DNA of 64,000 nt, from positions 1 through 64,000 of the forward strand of contig NZ_PPHF01000136.1 of assembly GCF_002904335.1 (NCBI RefSeq). Direction: 5' to 3'. Source of the DNA: Amycolatopsis sp. CA-126428 (GTDB lineage: Bacteria; Actinomycetota; Actinomycetes; Mycobacteriales; Pseudonocardiaceae). Below are positions 8,774 to 17,250 of this stretch, piece after piece. Made by a program: the position numbers and the translations under genes. The notes under the pieces are model-generated. The model had not been told where the DNA came from. It did no database searches and worked only from the letters and a program-made list of their open reading frames with translations. Every line of letters begins with the position of its first letter. Position 1 is the first letter of the stretch.

Positions 8774-10564
8774 GTGCAGTTGAACCCGTGGGCCTTGACC
8801 GGCATCGTGCTGGTCGCCGTGGTGACGCCCTACCTCGGTCACCGCTCCTCGCGGTCGGCGACGAGCACGCACGACTTCCTGGTGGCGCGGCGCACCGTGC
8901 GGTCCCGCCGCAACGCCGCCGCGATCTCCGGCGAATACCTGTCCGCGGCCTCGTTCCTCGGCATCGCCGGAATCGTGCTCAAGGACGGCGCCGACGCGCT
9001 GTGGTTCCCGATCGGGTTCACCGCCGGATACCTCGCGCTGATGCTGTTCGTGGCCGCGCCGCTGCGCCGGTCCGGGGCCTACACGCTGCCCGACTTCGTC
9101 GAAATGCGGCTCGGCTCGCAGGGCCTGCGCCGGTTCTCCACGGCGTTCGTCGTGTTCATCGGGATCCTGTACATGGCCCCGCAGCTGCAGGGCGCCGGCC
9201 TGACCCTGGCGACGGTCGTGCCGGTGCCCGCGTGGGCGGGCGCCATCGTGGTCATGGTCCTCGTGGCGTTCAACGTCATCTCCGGCGGGATGCGCGCGAT
9301 CACCGTGGTCCAGGCGTTCCAGTACTGGCTCAAGCTGTTCGCGATCGCGGTGCCCGCGTTCGTGCTGTGCATGGTCTTCTTCACCGGCGGCGGCCCGGAC
9401 GGGTTCCGGCCGCTCGGTTCGCCCGCGCCGCCGGTGTTCGTCAGCGACACCACGGTGGACGTGCAAACCGACGTCACGCTGCACGTCACCTCGGACACCT
9501 ACCTCTACGCCTACGGCCGCACCGACAACGGCCCGGCGGCCGGGCCGACGCACTGGACCCCGCTGGCGCCGCACACGGTTTCCGAAGGCACCAAGCTGAA
9601 GTTCGTGGCCGGCACGCCGGTCCCGGTGGTCAGCGACGCGAGCGCGGACAACTCGGACTGGCTGCACCCGGCTTCGGGCAGCCTCACCGACCTGCTCCAG
9701 ACGTACTCGCTGATGTTCGCGACGTTCCTCGGCACGATGGGCCTGCCGCACGTGCTGGTGCGCTTCTACACCAACCCCGACGGCAAGGCCGCGCGCCGCA
9801 CCACCGTGCACGTGCTGCTGCTGCTGGGGCTGTTCTACCTGTTCCCGACGCTGCTGGGCGCGCTGTCGCGGATGTACGTCCCCGAGCTGCTGGTGACCGG
9901 CAAGACGGACGCCGCGATCCTGCAGCTGCCCTCGGCGATCCTGCCCGGCGTCGGCGGCCAGCTCCTCGGCGCGGTCACCGCCGCCGGCGCGTTCGCCGCG
10001 TTCCTGTCCAGCACGTCCGGGCTGCTGGTGAGCGTGGCCGGGGTGGTGTCGACCGACTTGCTGCCGGGCCGGGTGCGGGACTTCCGCGTGGCGGCCGGGC
10101 TGGTCGCGCTGTTCCCGATCGGGCTGGCGCTCGCGCTGCGGCCGGAGGACATCTCGCTGTCGATCGGGCTGACGTTCGCGCTCGCCGCGTCGACCTTCAG
10201 CCCGCTGCTGGTGCTGGGCATCTGGTGGCGCAAGCTGTCCTGGCCGGGCGCGCTGGCCGGGATGTTCGTCGGCGGCGGCCTGGTGCTGACCGCGCTGGTG
10301 GTCAACGTCGTGAGCGGCTACACCGGCGGCTGGGCGCCCTGGTTCGTCAACCAGCCCGCGCTGATCACCGTCCCGGCCGCCTTCGTGACGACGTACCTGG
10401 TCAGCCGTGTGACCGGCTACGGCCGTCCGGAGCACGTCCACGACATCATGCTGCGGCTGCACGCGCCGGACCCGCTCGGCTTCATGCGGGACAGGGCGGT
10501 CGCGCGGTTCGGGCAGGCCGAGGAAAAGACCCGCGTCACCAGCCGCGGCCGGCACCGCAAGTGA
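8774..10564 (+). CDS. Sodium/solute symporter (cation-acetate type, ActP-like)
   Basis: This 596-residue polytopic protein belongs to the sodium:solute symporter family. It starts with a membrane helix, then has the family's early TRTVRSRRNAAAISGEYLSAASFLGIAG-type region (the SGEYLSAASF part is visible), and about 13 helices in all. An extracellular insert of roughly 110 residues (about 220-320) between helices is also seen in actinobacterial acetate symporters. It should take up a short monocarboxylate with Na+ or H+; acetate or pyruvate is most likely, but the exact substrate is inference. It ends the regulator / small membrane protein / symporter operon. Confidence 0.85.
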   Translation: MQLNPWALTGIVLVAVVTPYLGHRSSRSATSTHDFLVARRTVRSRRNAAAISGEYLSAASFLGIAGIVLKDGADALWFPIGFTAGYLALMLFVAAPLRRSGAYTLPDFVEMRLGSQGLRRFSTAFVVFIGILYMAPQLQGAGLTLATVVPVPAWAGAIVVMVLVAFNVISGGMRAITVVQAFQYWLKLFAIAVPAFVLCMVFFTGGGPDGFRPLGSPAPPVFVSDTTVDVQTDVTLHVTSDTYLYAYGRTDNGPAAGPTHWTPLAPHTVSEGTKLKFVAGTPVPVVSDASADNSDWLHPASGSLTDLLQTYSLMFATFLGTMGLPHVLVRFYTNPDGKAARRTTVHVLLLLGLFYLFPTLLGALSRMYVPELLVTGKTDAAILQLPSAILPGVGGQLLGAVTAAGAFAAFLSSTSGLLVSVAGVVSTDLLPGRVRDFRVAAGLVALFPIGLALALRPEDISLSIGLTFALAASTFSPLLVLGIWWRKLSWPGALAGMFVGGGLVLTALVVNVVSGYTGGWAPWFVNQPALITVPAAFVTTYLVSRVTGYGRPEHVHDIMLRLHAPDPLGFMRDRAVARFGQAEEKTRVTSRGRHRK

Positions 10565-10605
10565 TCCGCTGACCTCACGCGCGGGCAACGCCTCCGCATG
10601 GCAGC

Positions 10606-10965
10606 ATGGACACCGTGGTGAGCCCTGCTGAACTGCCGACCGCCGAGGTCCGCGACCTGCCCAAGGACGGCCTCGTGCTGCTCGACGTCCGCGAAGACGA
10701 CGAGTGGGCCGCCGGGCACGCGCCCGGCGCGGTGCACATCCCGATGGGGGAGCTGCCCGCTCGCGTCGGCGAGCTGGCCGAGCTGCCCGAAGACCAGCCG
10801 ATCCACGTGATCTGCCGCAGCGGCGGCCGGTCCGCGCGCGCGGCCGCGTGGCTCAACCAGAGCGGCTGGGACGCGGTGAACGTGGCCGGCGGCATGGGCG
10901 CGTGGCAGCGCGAAGGCCGGCCGATGGTCGGCGAGCACCCCGGCATCGAACCCGAAGTGATCTAG
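10606..10965 (+). CDS. Single-domain rhodanese-like protein
   Basis: The 119-residue protein is one rhodanese fold. The active-site loop CRSGGRS (about residues 72-78) has the persulfide-forming Cys, with upstream LLDVREDDEW and GHAPGAVHIPMGEL. Six-residue loops of this sort act as sulfur carriers or thiosulfate:thiol sulfurtransferases. No signal peptide is present. It is followed two bases after its stop by the DUF4328 gene, so the pair are probably co-transcribed. Confidence 0.9.
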   Translation: MDTVVSPAELPTAEVRDLPKDGLVLLDVREDDEWAAGHAPGAVHIPMGELPARVGELAELPEDQPIHVICRSGGRSARAAAWLNQSGWDAVNVAGGMGAWQREGRPMVGEHPGIEPEVI

Positions 10966-10967
10966 CC

Positions 10968-12005
10968 TTGCACCCGGGGCAGCCTCCCGCCGGGCAGCCG
11001 TACCCGCCCGGGTACTGGCCGCGCCAGGCGCCGCCGCCGACGGCCCAGCAGCTGCACGGCCGGACGCTGGCCGCCCAGCCGGAGCCGTACCCCTACCACC
11101 GCCGTCCGCTGCACCGGCCGAAGCTGCGCTGGGTGGCCACCCCACCGCCCGGCGCGTGGCCGCGCCGCCGCGTCGTGGCGCCCGAGCCGTACCTCGGGCC
11201 GCCGTCGTACCCGGTACCGCCGCGCTGGGGGTTCCCGAACCTGGTCTGGCGCCGCCCGACGTCGGTGCCCGGCACGGCGTCCGACGAGGTCCGCCCGATC
11301 GACCGGGTGCCGGTGCTCAGCCGCAGCGTGGTCGTCGTCCTCTTCGCGTTCGCGGCGCTCGCCGTGGCCGCGGCGAGCGCGGAGATCTGGCGGTACGTGC
11401 TGCTCGTCCAGGGCCGCGAATCCGCGCTGTCCCGCTCGGTGGTGGCGTTCTCCGACGCCTTCGTGCTCACCGCGGGCCTGCTCGCCTCGATCCTCGCGCT
11501 GCTGCCCGCCGGGCTTTCGCTCTGGTGGCTGCTGGTCGCGCGCCAGGCGGCGGCGGACGTCTCGGGCGACGACCCGCCCCGGCCGGTGTGGCAGGTGCTG
11601 GTCGGCGTCCTCGTGCCAGTGGCGAACCTGCCGCTGGCGCTGTCGGTCGTCGGCGAACTCGAGCACGCGGTGCTGGGCCGCGCGCGTGACGTCCGGCCGA
11701 AGCCGTCGCGCCGGGTGCTCGGGTGGTGGGGCGCCTGGCTGCTCAACTGGGTGCTGCTGGGGGTGTCGATCTGCTGGCGCTTCCGCGACGACGTGCAGTC
11801 GATGGCCGACAGCGTCGTCCTGGTCGCGGTGACCGACCTGTCCGCGGCCGCGCTGGCGGTGATGACGGCCCTGGTGGTGCGGCGGTTCACCGCGCTGCTG
11901 GCGCCGTCGGACGCCCTTGCCGTGCGCGAAATGCGCGTGCTGAAGGTTCAGGGTGCGCCTGAGCCGGAGCTGCGGGCTTCGCGGCCGGCCGGCGCCGCGC
12001 GCTAG
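10968..12005 (+). CDS. DUF4328-type membrane protein with Pro/Tyr-rich N-terminus
   Basis: The first 110 residues are rich in Pro, Tyr and Arg (for example PYPPGYWPR), as in other actinobacterial membrane proteins with disordered cytosolic N-termini. About six hydrophobic segments follow (about residues 120-320), with the DUF4328 features VPVANLPLAL and a downstream W-rich helix. The function is unknown. The likely start is TTG 10968, two bases after the rhodanese stop. The 3' end overlaps the convergent TetR gene by 4 bases. Confidence 0.75.
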   Translation: MHPGQPPAGQPYPPGYWPRQAPPPTAQQLHGRTLAAQPEPYPYHRRPLHRPKLRWVATPPPGAWPRRRVVAPEPYLGPPSYPVPPRWGFPNLVWRRPTSVPGTASDEVRPIDRVPVLSRSVVVVLFAFAALAVAAASAEIWRYVLLVQGRESALSRSVVAFSDAFVLTAGLLASILALLPAGLSLWWLLVARQAAADVSGDDPPRPVWQVLVGVLVPVANLPLALSVVGELEHAVLGRARDVRPKPSRRVLGWWGAWLLNWVLLGVSICWRFRDDVQSMADSVVLVAVTDLSAAALAVMTALVVRRFTALLAPSDALAVREMRVLKVQGAPEPELRASRPAGAAR

Positions 12006-12592
12006 TAGCGACCGAAAACCGGTTCGAGCTGGTCGAAGGCCTGTTCCGCGATCGGCCAGAGCTCCTCGGCGACCGTTTTTTCGTTCTCGAGGGTCCGGTC
12101 GAAGGCCTCCTGGAAGAGCACGCGCAGGACCGTCGCCAGGTGTGCGGCGGCGAGCGTGGGGTTGAGGTCTTCTTCGGGGTGGCGGCGGATGAGGAGGTCG
12201 GCGAGCGCCGTCTCGCGCTCGCGGTGCATCTCGTGCAGCGCGTTCGTCAGGACCGGGCTTTCCTTGATCATCCGCACGAAGCCGGGGCCGGAGAAGCCGA
12301 CCAGCGCGTGTTCGGCGCCCAGCGCTTCGAAGTAGAGCTCGCGCGTGTCGTGGAAGACGCTGTCGCGGATCAGGGCGGCGGGCCAGGAGGTGAAGTCCTC
12401 CCGGATGTCGAAGACGAGGTCTTCCTTGCGTGGGAAGTGGTTCGTCACGGTCATCTTGGCGACCCGCGCCTCGGCGGCGATGTCCGCGATCGTCACGTCC
12501 TCGAAGCCGTTGCGGATGAACAGCCGCGTGGCCACGTCGGAGATGGTCTTCCGGGTCTCGTGCTTCTTCCGGTCGCGGAGTCCCTCGCTCAT
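12002..12592 (-). CDS. TetR-family transcriptional repressor
   Basis: The N-terminal helix-turn-helix (about residues 10-55) has the usual TetR pattern TRKTISDVATRLFIRNGFEDVTIADIA..A..AKMTVTNHF. The C-terminal ligand domain (about 60-196) is variable. It diverges from an MFS exporter, and the 96-bp gap holds palindromes that suit it as operator. Autorepression plus repression of the exporter is the likely circuit, relieved by an exported compound. ATG 12592 has TAGAGT 6 nt upstream and no Shine-Dalgarno, so it looks leaderless. Confidence 0.92.
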   Translation of the reverse strand: MSEGLRDRKKHETRKTISDVATRLFIRNGFEDVTIADIAAEARVAKMTVTNHFPRKEDLVFDIREDFTSWPAALIRDSVFHDTRELYFEALGAEHALVGFSGPGFVRMIKESPVLTNALHEMHRERETALADLLIRRHPEEDLNPTLAAAHLATVLRVLFQEAFDRTLENEKTVAEELWPIAEQAFDQLEPVFGRY

Positions 12593-12598
12593 GGCGTC

Positions 12599-12604
12599 AC
12601 TCTA
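12599..12604 (-). promoter_or_regulatory. -10 hexamer of the TetR gene (leaderless)
   Basis: On the minus strand TAGAGT ends 6 nt before the ATG at 12592. The operator at 12606-12618 lies directly upstream, where a bound repressor would block the promoter. Confidence 0.55.
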
Positions 12605-12605
12605 C

Positions 12606-12669
12606 TGGGTCGGACCCAAGATTGTGCTTGACCTACTGAGTGGGTCGGACCTAATCTGAGGTTCGACCT
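12606..12669. promoter_or_regulatory. Operator cluster and exporter promoter in the TetR/MFS gap
   Basis: TGGGTCGGACCCA (12606-12618) is a perfect hyphenated palindrome. TGGGTCGGACCTA (12641-12653) is the same motif with one change, 35 bp further. AGGTTCGACCT (12659-12669) is a related palindrome. A candidate exporter promoter, TTGACC (12628-12633) and TAATCT (12652-12657) with an 18-bp spacer, is covered by the second copy. Confidence 0.65.
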
Positions 12670-12688
12670 AATCAACGGGGGGGTGAAC

Positions 12689-14035
12689 ATGACGACGGCA
12701 GTCCGGCCGGATGCGGCGCTGTGGCGGCTCGGCGGTGTGCTGATCATGGGTGCGGTGCTGTCGATCCTCGACGCGACGATCGTGACCGTCGGGATCGGCT
12801 CGATCGCCCGTGACCTGGACAGCCCGCTGACCACGGTGCAGTGGGTGGCGAGCGCGTACCTGCTCGCGGCCTCGGCGGCCATCCCGCTGTCGGGCTGGCT
12901 GACCGACCGGTTCGGCGGCCGCGCGGTCTGGCTGGCGGCGGTGGCGATCTTCACCGCGGGCACGCTGCTGTGCGGCTTCGCCTGGTCCGCGCCGGCGTTG
13001 ATCGCGTTCCGGGTGCTGCACGGGCTGGGCGGCGGGCTGATGCAGCCGGTCGGGCAGGCGGTGTTCGCGCAGGCGGCGGGTCCGGCGCTGGGCCGGATGA
13101 TCGGCGTGATCACCCTGCCGGCGGCGGTGGCCCCGGTGCTGGGCCCGATGCTCGGCGGTGCGCTGGTGGCGGGCTTGGGGTGGCGCTGGATGTTCTTCGG
13201 CATCGTCCCGCTGGGCGTGGCGACGTTCCTCTGCGCGCGGCGGCTCCTCCCAGCCCCGGCGCCGGGCGGCGAGCCTGCCGCGTTGGACGTCCGGGGGCTC
13301 GTGCTGCTCTCGCCCGGGCTCGGCGCGTTCGTCTACGGGCTGGCCGAGGGCGTGGTCGTCGCCTGGGTGGCCGGGGCCGTGCTCCTGCTGGCGTACGGCG
13401 TCCACGCTTCCCGGGTGGCGTCGCCGGTGCTCGAGCTGGCGTTGTTCCGGAACAAGGGGTTCGCGGTCGCGAGCGCGAGCACGTTCCTGCTGGGAGCGTC
13501 GCTGTACAGCTCGATGCTGCTGCTTCCGCTGTACTACGAGCAGGTCGAGCGCGCGAGCGCGTTGCGGGCCGGGCTGTTGCTGGCGCCCCAGGCCCTCGGC
13601 TCGGCGGCGGTCATGCTGGCGAGCGGCCGGCTCCTGGCCCGCTTCGGGCCGCGGCGCACGATGCTGGCCGGGATCGCGCTTTCCCTGCTGGGCACGATCG
13701 CGTTCACCCGGCTCGGCTCGGCACCCGGCGGTGCCCTGCTGACGCTGTCCCTCCTGATCCGCGGCGCCGGCCTGGGCGCGGCAACGGCCCCCGGCATGAC
13801 CACGCTGTACGGCTCGCTGGAGCGGTCCCGCATCCCCCGGGCGGCGAGCGCGTTCAACGTGGTCAACCGGATCGGCGGCTCGCTGGGCACCGCCCTGCTG
13901 GCCGCGATCCTCCACAGTGAACTCTCGGCCGCCCCGGCCCCGGCGGCCTTCGGCACCACGTTCACGTGGGCACTGGCGCTCTCGGCGCTGACCTTGATCC
14001 CCGCACTTTTCTTCCCTACGAGGAGCACACGGTGA
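12689..14035 (+). CDS. MFS drug exporter (DHA2/EmrB-like)
   Basis: This 448-residue integral membrane protein has about 14 predicted helices. Motif A-like LTDRFGGRAVW follows helix 2, and the helix 5 antiporter motif region reads GPMLGGALVAG. These fit proton-driven multidrug exporters of the DHA2 group. ATG 12689 has a G-rich Shine-Dalgarno about 6 nt away. Its stop overlaps the GTG start of the mycothiol amidase gene (GTGA), so the two are translated together. The divergent TetR gene is the likely regulator. Together they suggest export of a toxic electrophile or antibiotic and its mycothiol-derived product. Confidence 0.88.
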   Translation: MTTAVRPDAALWRLGGVLIMGAVLSILDATIVTVGIGSIARDLDSPLTTVQWVASAYLLAASAAIPLSGWLTDRFGGRAVWLAAVAIFTAGTLLCGFAWSAPALIAFRVLHGLGGGLMQPVGQAVFAQAAGPALGRMIGVITLPAAVAPVLGPMLGGALVAGLGWRWMFFGIVPLGVATFLCARRLLPAPAPGGEPAALDVRGLVLLSPGLGAFVYGLAEGVVVAWVAGAVLLLAYGVHASRVASPVLELALFRNKGFAVASASTFLLGASLYSSMLLLPLYYEQVERASALRAGLLLAPQALGSAAVMLASGRLLARFGPRRTMLAGIALSLLGTIAFTRLGSAPGGALLTLSLLIRGAGLGAATAPGMTTLYGSLERSRIPRAASAFNVVNRIGGSLGTALLAAILHSELSAAPAPAAFGTTFTWALALSALTLIPALFFPTRSTR

Positions 14036-14874
14036 CTTTCCGCCTCTTGAGCGTCCACGCCCACCCGGACGACGAGTCCAGCAAGGGCGCGGCCACCCTG
14101 GCCCGCTACGCGGCCGAAGGCGTCGACGTCCTGGTAGCCACCTGCACGGGCGGCGAACGCGGCGACGTCCTGAACCCGGCCCTCGACACGCCCGAGACGT
14201 GGGCGGACCTCCCGGCGATCCGCCGTCGCGAGATGGCCGCGGCTGCCGAGATCCTGGGCGTCCGCCAGCGTTTCCTCGGCCTGGTCGACTCCGGCCTCCC
14301 CGCCGAGGGCGAGCCCTTGCCCGAAGGCAGCTTCGCGGCCCTGCCGCTCTCCGAAGCGGCGGCCCCGCTGGTGGCGCTGATCCGCGAGTTCCGCCCGCAC
14401 GTGGTGATCACGTACGACGAAACGGGTGGCTACCCCCACCCGGACCACATCCGCACCCACGAGGTGACGGTCGAGGCCTTCACCGCCGCCGCCGACCCCG
14501 CCCGCTATCCCGGCACGGGCGAGCCGTGGCAACCACAAAAGCTGTACTACCAGGCAACTCTGAGCCGCGCCTGGTTCGAGGCACTACACGAGGCCACCCT
14601 GGCCGCCGGCCTCGAATCCTCAATGGCCGAAGTCCTGACCGAACTCCCACCCGACAAACTCCCGCCAACAACCAAAATCCGCTGCGACGCCCACTTCGCC
14701 ACCCGCGACCGAGCCCTCCTGGCCCACGCCACCCAGGTAGACCCGGCCCACCCGTTTTTCGCCCACTCACGCGAAATCGAGCGCCAAGTCTGGCCCCACG
14801 AGGACTACCACCTAGCCCACCCCACCCCAGGCCCCAGCATCGAAGAAGACCTCTTCACCGGAGTAACCCCATGA
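14032..14874 (+). CDS. mca: Mycothiol S-conjugate amidase (Mca), PIG-L family
   Basis: The zinc-binding motif AHPDDE (about residues 10-15) and the second motif HPDHIRTH (about 140-147) mark the LmbE/PIG-L deacetylase family. The length (280) and the C-terminal region match Mca rather than the shorter-tailed MshB. Mca hydrolyses the amide of mycothiol S-conjugates, giving a mercapturic acid for export plus GlcN-Ins for recycling. The overlap with an exporter fits that last step well. GTG 14032 has GAGGAG at about 14020. MshB activity cannot be wholly excluded, and a second housekeeping mca elsewhere is possible. Confidence 0.85.
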   Translation: MTFRLLSVHAHPDDESSKGAATLARYAAEGVDVLVATCTGGERGDVLNPALDTPETWADLPAIRRREMAAAAEILGVRQRFLGLVDSGLPAEGEPLPEGSFAALPLSEAAAPLVALIREFRPHVVITYDETGGYPHPDHIRTHEVTVEAFTAAADPARYPGTGEPWQPQKLYYQATLSRAWFEALHEATLAAGLESSMAEVLTELPPDKLPPTTKIRCDAHFATRDRALLAHATQVDPAHPFFAHSREIERQVWPHEDYHLAHPTPGPSIEEDLFTGVTP

Positions 14875-15010
14875 TGCCTCCCCAATCACGCGAGTCGCCC
14901 CTCCAATCACGCGAGTTGGCTCCCCAATCACGCGAGTTGGCTCCCCAATCACGCGAGTTGCCTGCCCAGTCACGCGAGTCCCGTCCGGAATCACGCGAGA
15001 ACCGGGCCAA
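14875..15010. repeat. Six tandem 21-bp repeats containing AATCACGCGAG
   Basis: The core A(A/G)TCACGCGAG occurs at 14884, 14905, 14926, 14947, 14968 and 14989, exactly 21 bp apart. The inner copies are nearly identical (TCCCCAATCACGCGAGTTGGC) and the outer ones drift. The array fills most of the gap between the convergent mca and P450 genes. It contains no spacers and is not a CRISPR. Confidence 0.9.
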
Positions 15011-15019
15011 GAGACCCCG

Positions 15020-16186
15020 TCACGCGGTGACCCGAAGCTCCTTCAACCCGCGGATCACGAACTCCGGCCGCCGCGGCGGAGTTCCGGCCAGTTGCAACCC
15101 CGGCAGCCTCTCCACCAGCGCGCTCAGCGCGGCGGCGATCTCCACCCGAGCGAGAGGAGCACCCACGCAGTAGTGGATCCCCATGCCGAACCCGAGGTGG
15201 GCGTTCGGCGTCCGGCCGATGTCCAGGCGGTCCGGCTCGTCGAACACCTTCGGGTCGCGGGCCGCGGCACCCAGGAGCGCGCCGATCTTCTCGCCGCGCG
15301 AAACGACATGTCCGCAGATCGACACGTCCTCCGTCGCGGTCCGCTCGAACAGCTGCAGGGGCGCGTCGAACCGGATCAGCTCCTCGACACACGAATCCAG
15401 AAGGGCAGGTGAGGCCAGCAGGCGCTCCCATTGGTCCCGGTGCGTGAGCAGGGCCGCGATGCCGTTGCCGAGCACGTTGACCGTCGCCTCGTGGCCGGCC
15501 ATCAGCAGCAACACCGCGGTGGCCACCAGCTCGTCCGGCGTCAGCTCGCTGCGGAGGAGGTCGCTGATGATGTCGTCGCCCGGTGCGTCCGCGCAGGCCT
15601 CGGCGACCGAGCGGATGTACTCGACGAACTCGGCCGCGGCCTGCTCGGCGGCGTCGCGTCCTTCCTCCGGCAGGTCGTACTCGTACATCTTGACGATGGC
15701 GTTGGACAGCTGGACCATCCGCGGTCCGTCGGTGCCGGGGACGCCGAGCAGCTCGGCGATCACCGCGACCGGCAGCGGCTGGGCGAGGTGCTCGAGGAGG
15801 TCGGCACTGCCGTCGGCGGCGATCGCGGCCGCCAGGTCGTCGACCATGCGGGCGGCGAGCGTCGCGACCATCGGACGCAGGCGTTGCACGTGGCCGCGGC
15901 CGAAGGCACCCGCGATCAGGCGACGCAGGCGGGTGTGCGCGGGCGGCTCGTTCTCCAGGAGCGAATTGCGGTGCAGCAGGTTGAACGACGCGAACCGCTC
16001 GAGCGGCTGGGCGTCCTGCCAAATCCGGCCGAGGCCGCGGTGGCGCAGCACGGCCGAGGACGCGGCGTGCGACACCGCGATGGCGAGGCCGAGCCCTTCG
16101 TGGAAATGCACGTCGCCGCGCGAGCGAAGTGCGGCGAACGCCGGGTACGGGTCTTCGAGGAATGCGGGATCGCGGGGGTCGAACAC
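15020..16186 (-). CDS. Cytochrome P450 (bacterial class I type)
   Basis: The 388-residue soluble P450 has the heme-thiolate motif FGMGIHYCVG (about residues 333-342; Cys is the iron ligand). The K-helix ExxR is in EELIR, the I-helix oxygen-activation motif is AGHEAT (acidic residue Glu), and the ENEPPAHTRLRRL C-helix region is typical of CYP107/CYP105-like enzymes. It needs a ferredoxin and reductase, and none is adjacent. The substrate is unknown and no biosynthetic genes surround it. GTG 16186 has TAGTCT 6 nt upstream and looks leaderless. Confidence 0.92.
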   Translation of the reverse strand: MFDPRDPAFLEDPYPAFAALRSRGDVHFHEGLGLAIAVSHAASSAVLRHRGLGRIWQDAQPLERFASFNLLHRNSLLENEPPAHTRLRRLIAGAFGRGHVQRLRPMVATLAARMVDDLAAAIAADGSADLLEHLAQPLPVAVIAELLGVPGTDGPRMVQLSNAIVKMYEYDLPEEGRDAAEQAAAEFVEYIRSVAEACADAPGDDIISDLLRSELTPDELVATAVLLLMAGHEATVNVLGNGIAALLTHRDQWERLLASPALLDSCVEELIRFDAPLQLFERTATEDVSICGHVVSRGEKIGALLGAAARDPKVFDEPDRLDIGRTPNAHLGFGMGIHYCVGAPLARVEIAAALSALVERLPGLQLAGTPPRRPEFVIRGLKELRVTA

Positions 16187-16192
16187 GTCGCG

Positions 16193-16198
16193 AGACTA
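16193..16198 (-). promoter_or_regulatory. -10 hexamer of the P450 gene (leaderless)
   Basis: On the minus strand TAGTCT ends 6 nt before GTG 16186. There is no Shine-Dalgarno. Confidence 0.5.
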
Positions 16199-16239
16199 AC
16201 CCTTCGATAGCGTCTGAAGCCGAGCCAGAGGAGGCAGCA

Positions 16240-17121
16240 GTGGGCAAGGGCGCGCGCAAGAAGGGTCCCAAGCAGGCGGCGGACCGCAAGCCGAAGGTGC
16301 GCGACGTCTTCGTCGGTCAGCCGTTCGAAGGTCTGGCGGCGGAGCCCGAGCTGATCGCGCTGCGCGAGTTCGTGCCGTCCGCGACGGCCCAGCTCACCCT
16401 CGCCGACGGCGGTGACGTCACCCTCGGGACCGTGCTGCCCATGGCGGCGGCCGCGTTCGTCCGCTCGGACGGCCGGCGCTACCTCGGGCTGCAGGTGCAG
16501 ACCCGCTCGTCCGACATCAGCCGGGACCTCGGCCGGTCGCTGAAGTGGCTGCTGGACGCCAAGGAGGGCGACGTCCTCGGCGTGCCGGACACCACCACCC
16601 CGCCCTCCGCCGACGAGCACGCGCGGCTCCAGGACCTGCTGACGCCGGGTGCCGAACTCGACGTCACGCTGCACCAGGACTTCGGCTGGTGGCTGCCGGA
16701 GGACGCGGACGCCACCGGTGACGTCGCCGTGTCCCTCGAGCGCGCGAACGCCGCGATCATGCCCACCGAACGGCTCGGCTCGGGTGCCTACTGGGTCCTC
16801 GCCGGCGAGAAGGCGCACCTGCGCTGGGTCCGGCCGGAGCCGGAGAACCTGCTGCTCCAGGCCCTCGCCCGGCTGTCCGCGGCCGGTGAGCTCGGCCTCG
16901 GTGAGGGCTCGCGTTACGCGGGTTCGTTCCGGGCGCACGGCTTGCTCGTCCCGGTCTGGGACCTCGACCCCGAGGCCCACGCCCGCGAGTGGGCCGAAGC
17001 GAAGGACGCCCTCGGCGTCCGGCTCGAGACGGCGTTGAAGTCGCTCGACGACGAGCCGCTGAACGCGACCGAGCGCCGGGCGCGGGACGGCCTCATCGGC
17101 CGGCAGCTGACCCTGCGCTGA
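16240..17121 (+). CDS. DUF5926-family protein
   Basis: This 293-residue soluble protein has a basic N-terminus (GKGARKKGPKQAADRKPK) followed by a mixed alpha/beta body with no catalytic motif I recognise. The overall match is to the actinobacterial DUF5926 family, whose function is not established. Members have sometimes been mislabelled as SecA-related because of the basic end. GTG 16240 follows GAGGAGG (about 16229-16235), the best start, although the frame stays open upstream. It is divergent from the P450 gene. Confidence 0.75.
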   Translation: MGKGARKKGPKQAADRKPKVRDVFVGQPFEGLAAEPELIALREFVPSATAQLTLADGGDVTLGTVLPMAAAAFVRSDGRRYLGLQVQTRSSDISRDLGRSLKWLLDAKEGDVLGVPDTTTPPSADEHARLQDLLTPGAELDVTLHQDFGWWLPEDADATGDVAVSLERANAAIMPTERLGSGAYWVLAGEKAHLRWVRPEPENLLLQALARLSAAGELGLGEGSRYAGSFRAHGLLVPVWDLDPEAHAREWAEAKDALGVRLETALKSLDDEPLNATERRARDGLIGRQLTLR

Positions 17122-17250
17122 CCCTGTCGGCGGGTGCCGGACCGTCGGTACGAACCGGCGGTCGGTCACCCGCTCGATGAGCGTTCAACCAGGCATTATG
17201 TGTCGCACGAGACACCGCCGCCGGATCGCGGTGGTGGGACCATTCTCGGC

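Noticed and set aside
14881..15010. Possible CRISPR array
   Set aside because: The copies are contiguous 21-bp repeats without spacers, and no cas gene is near.
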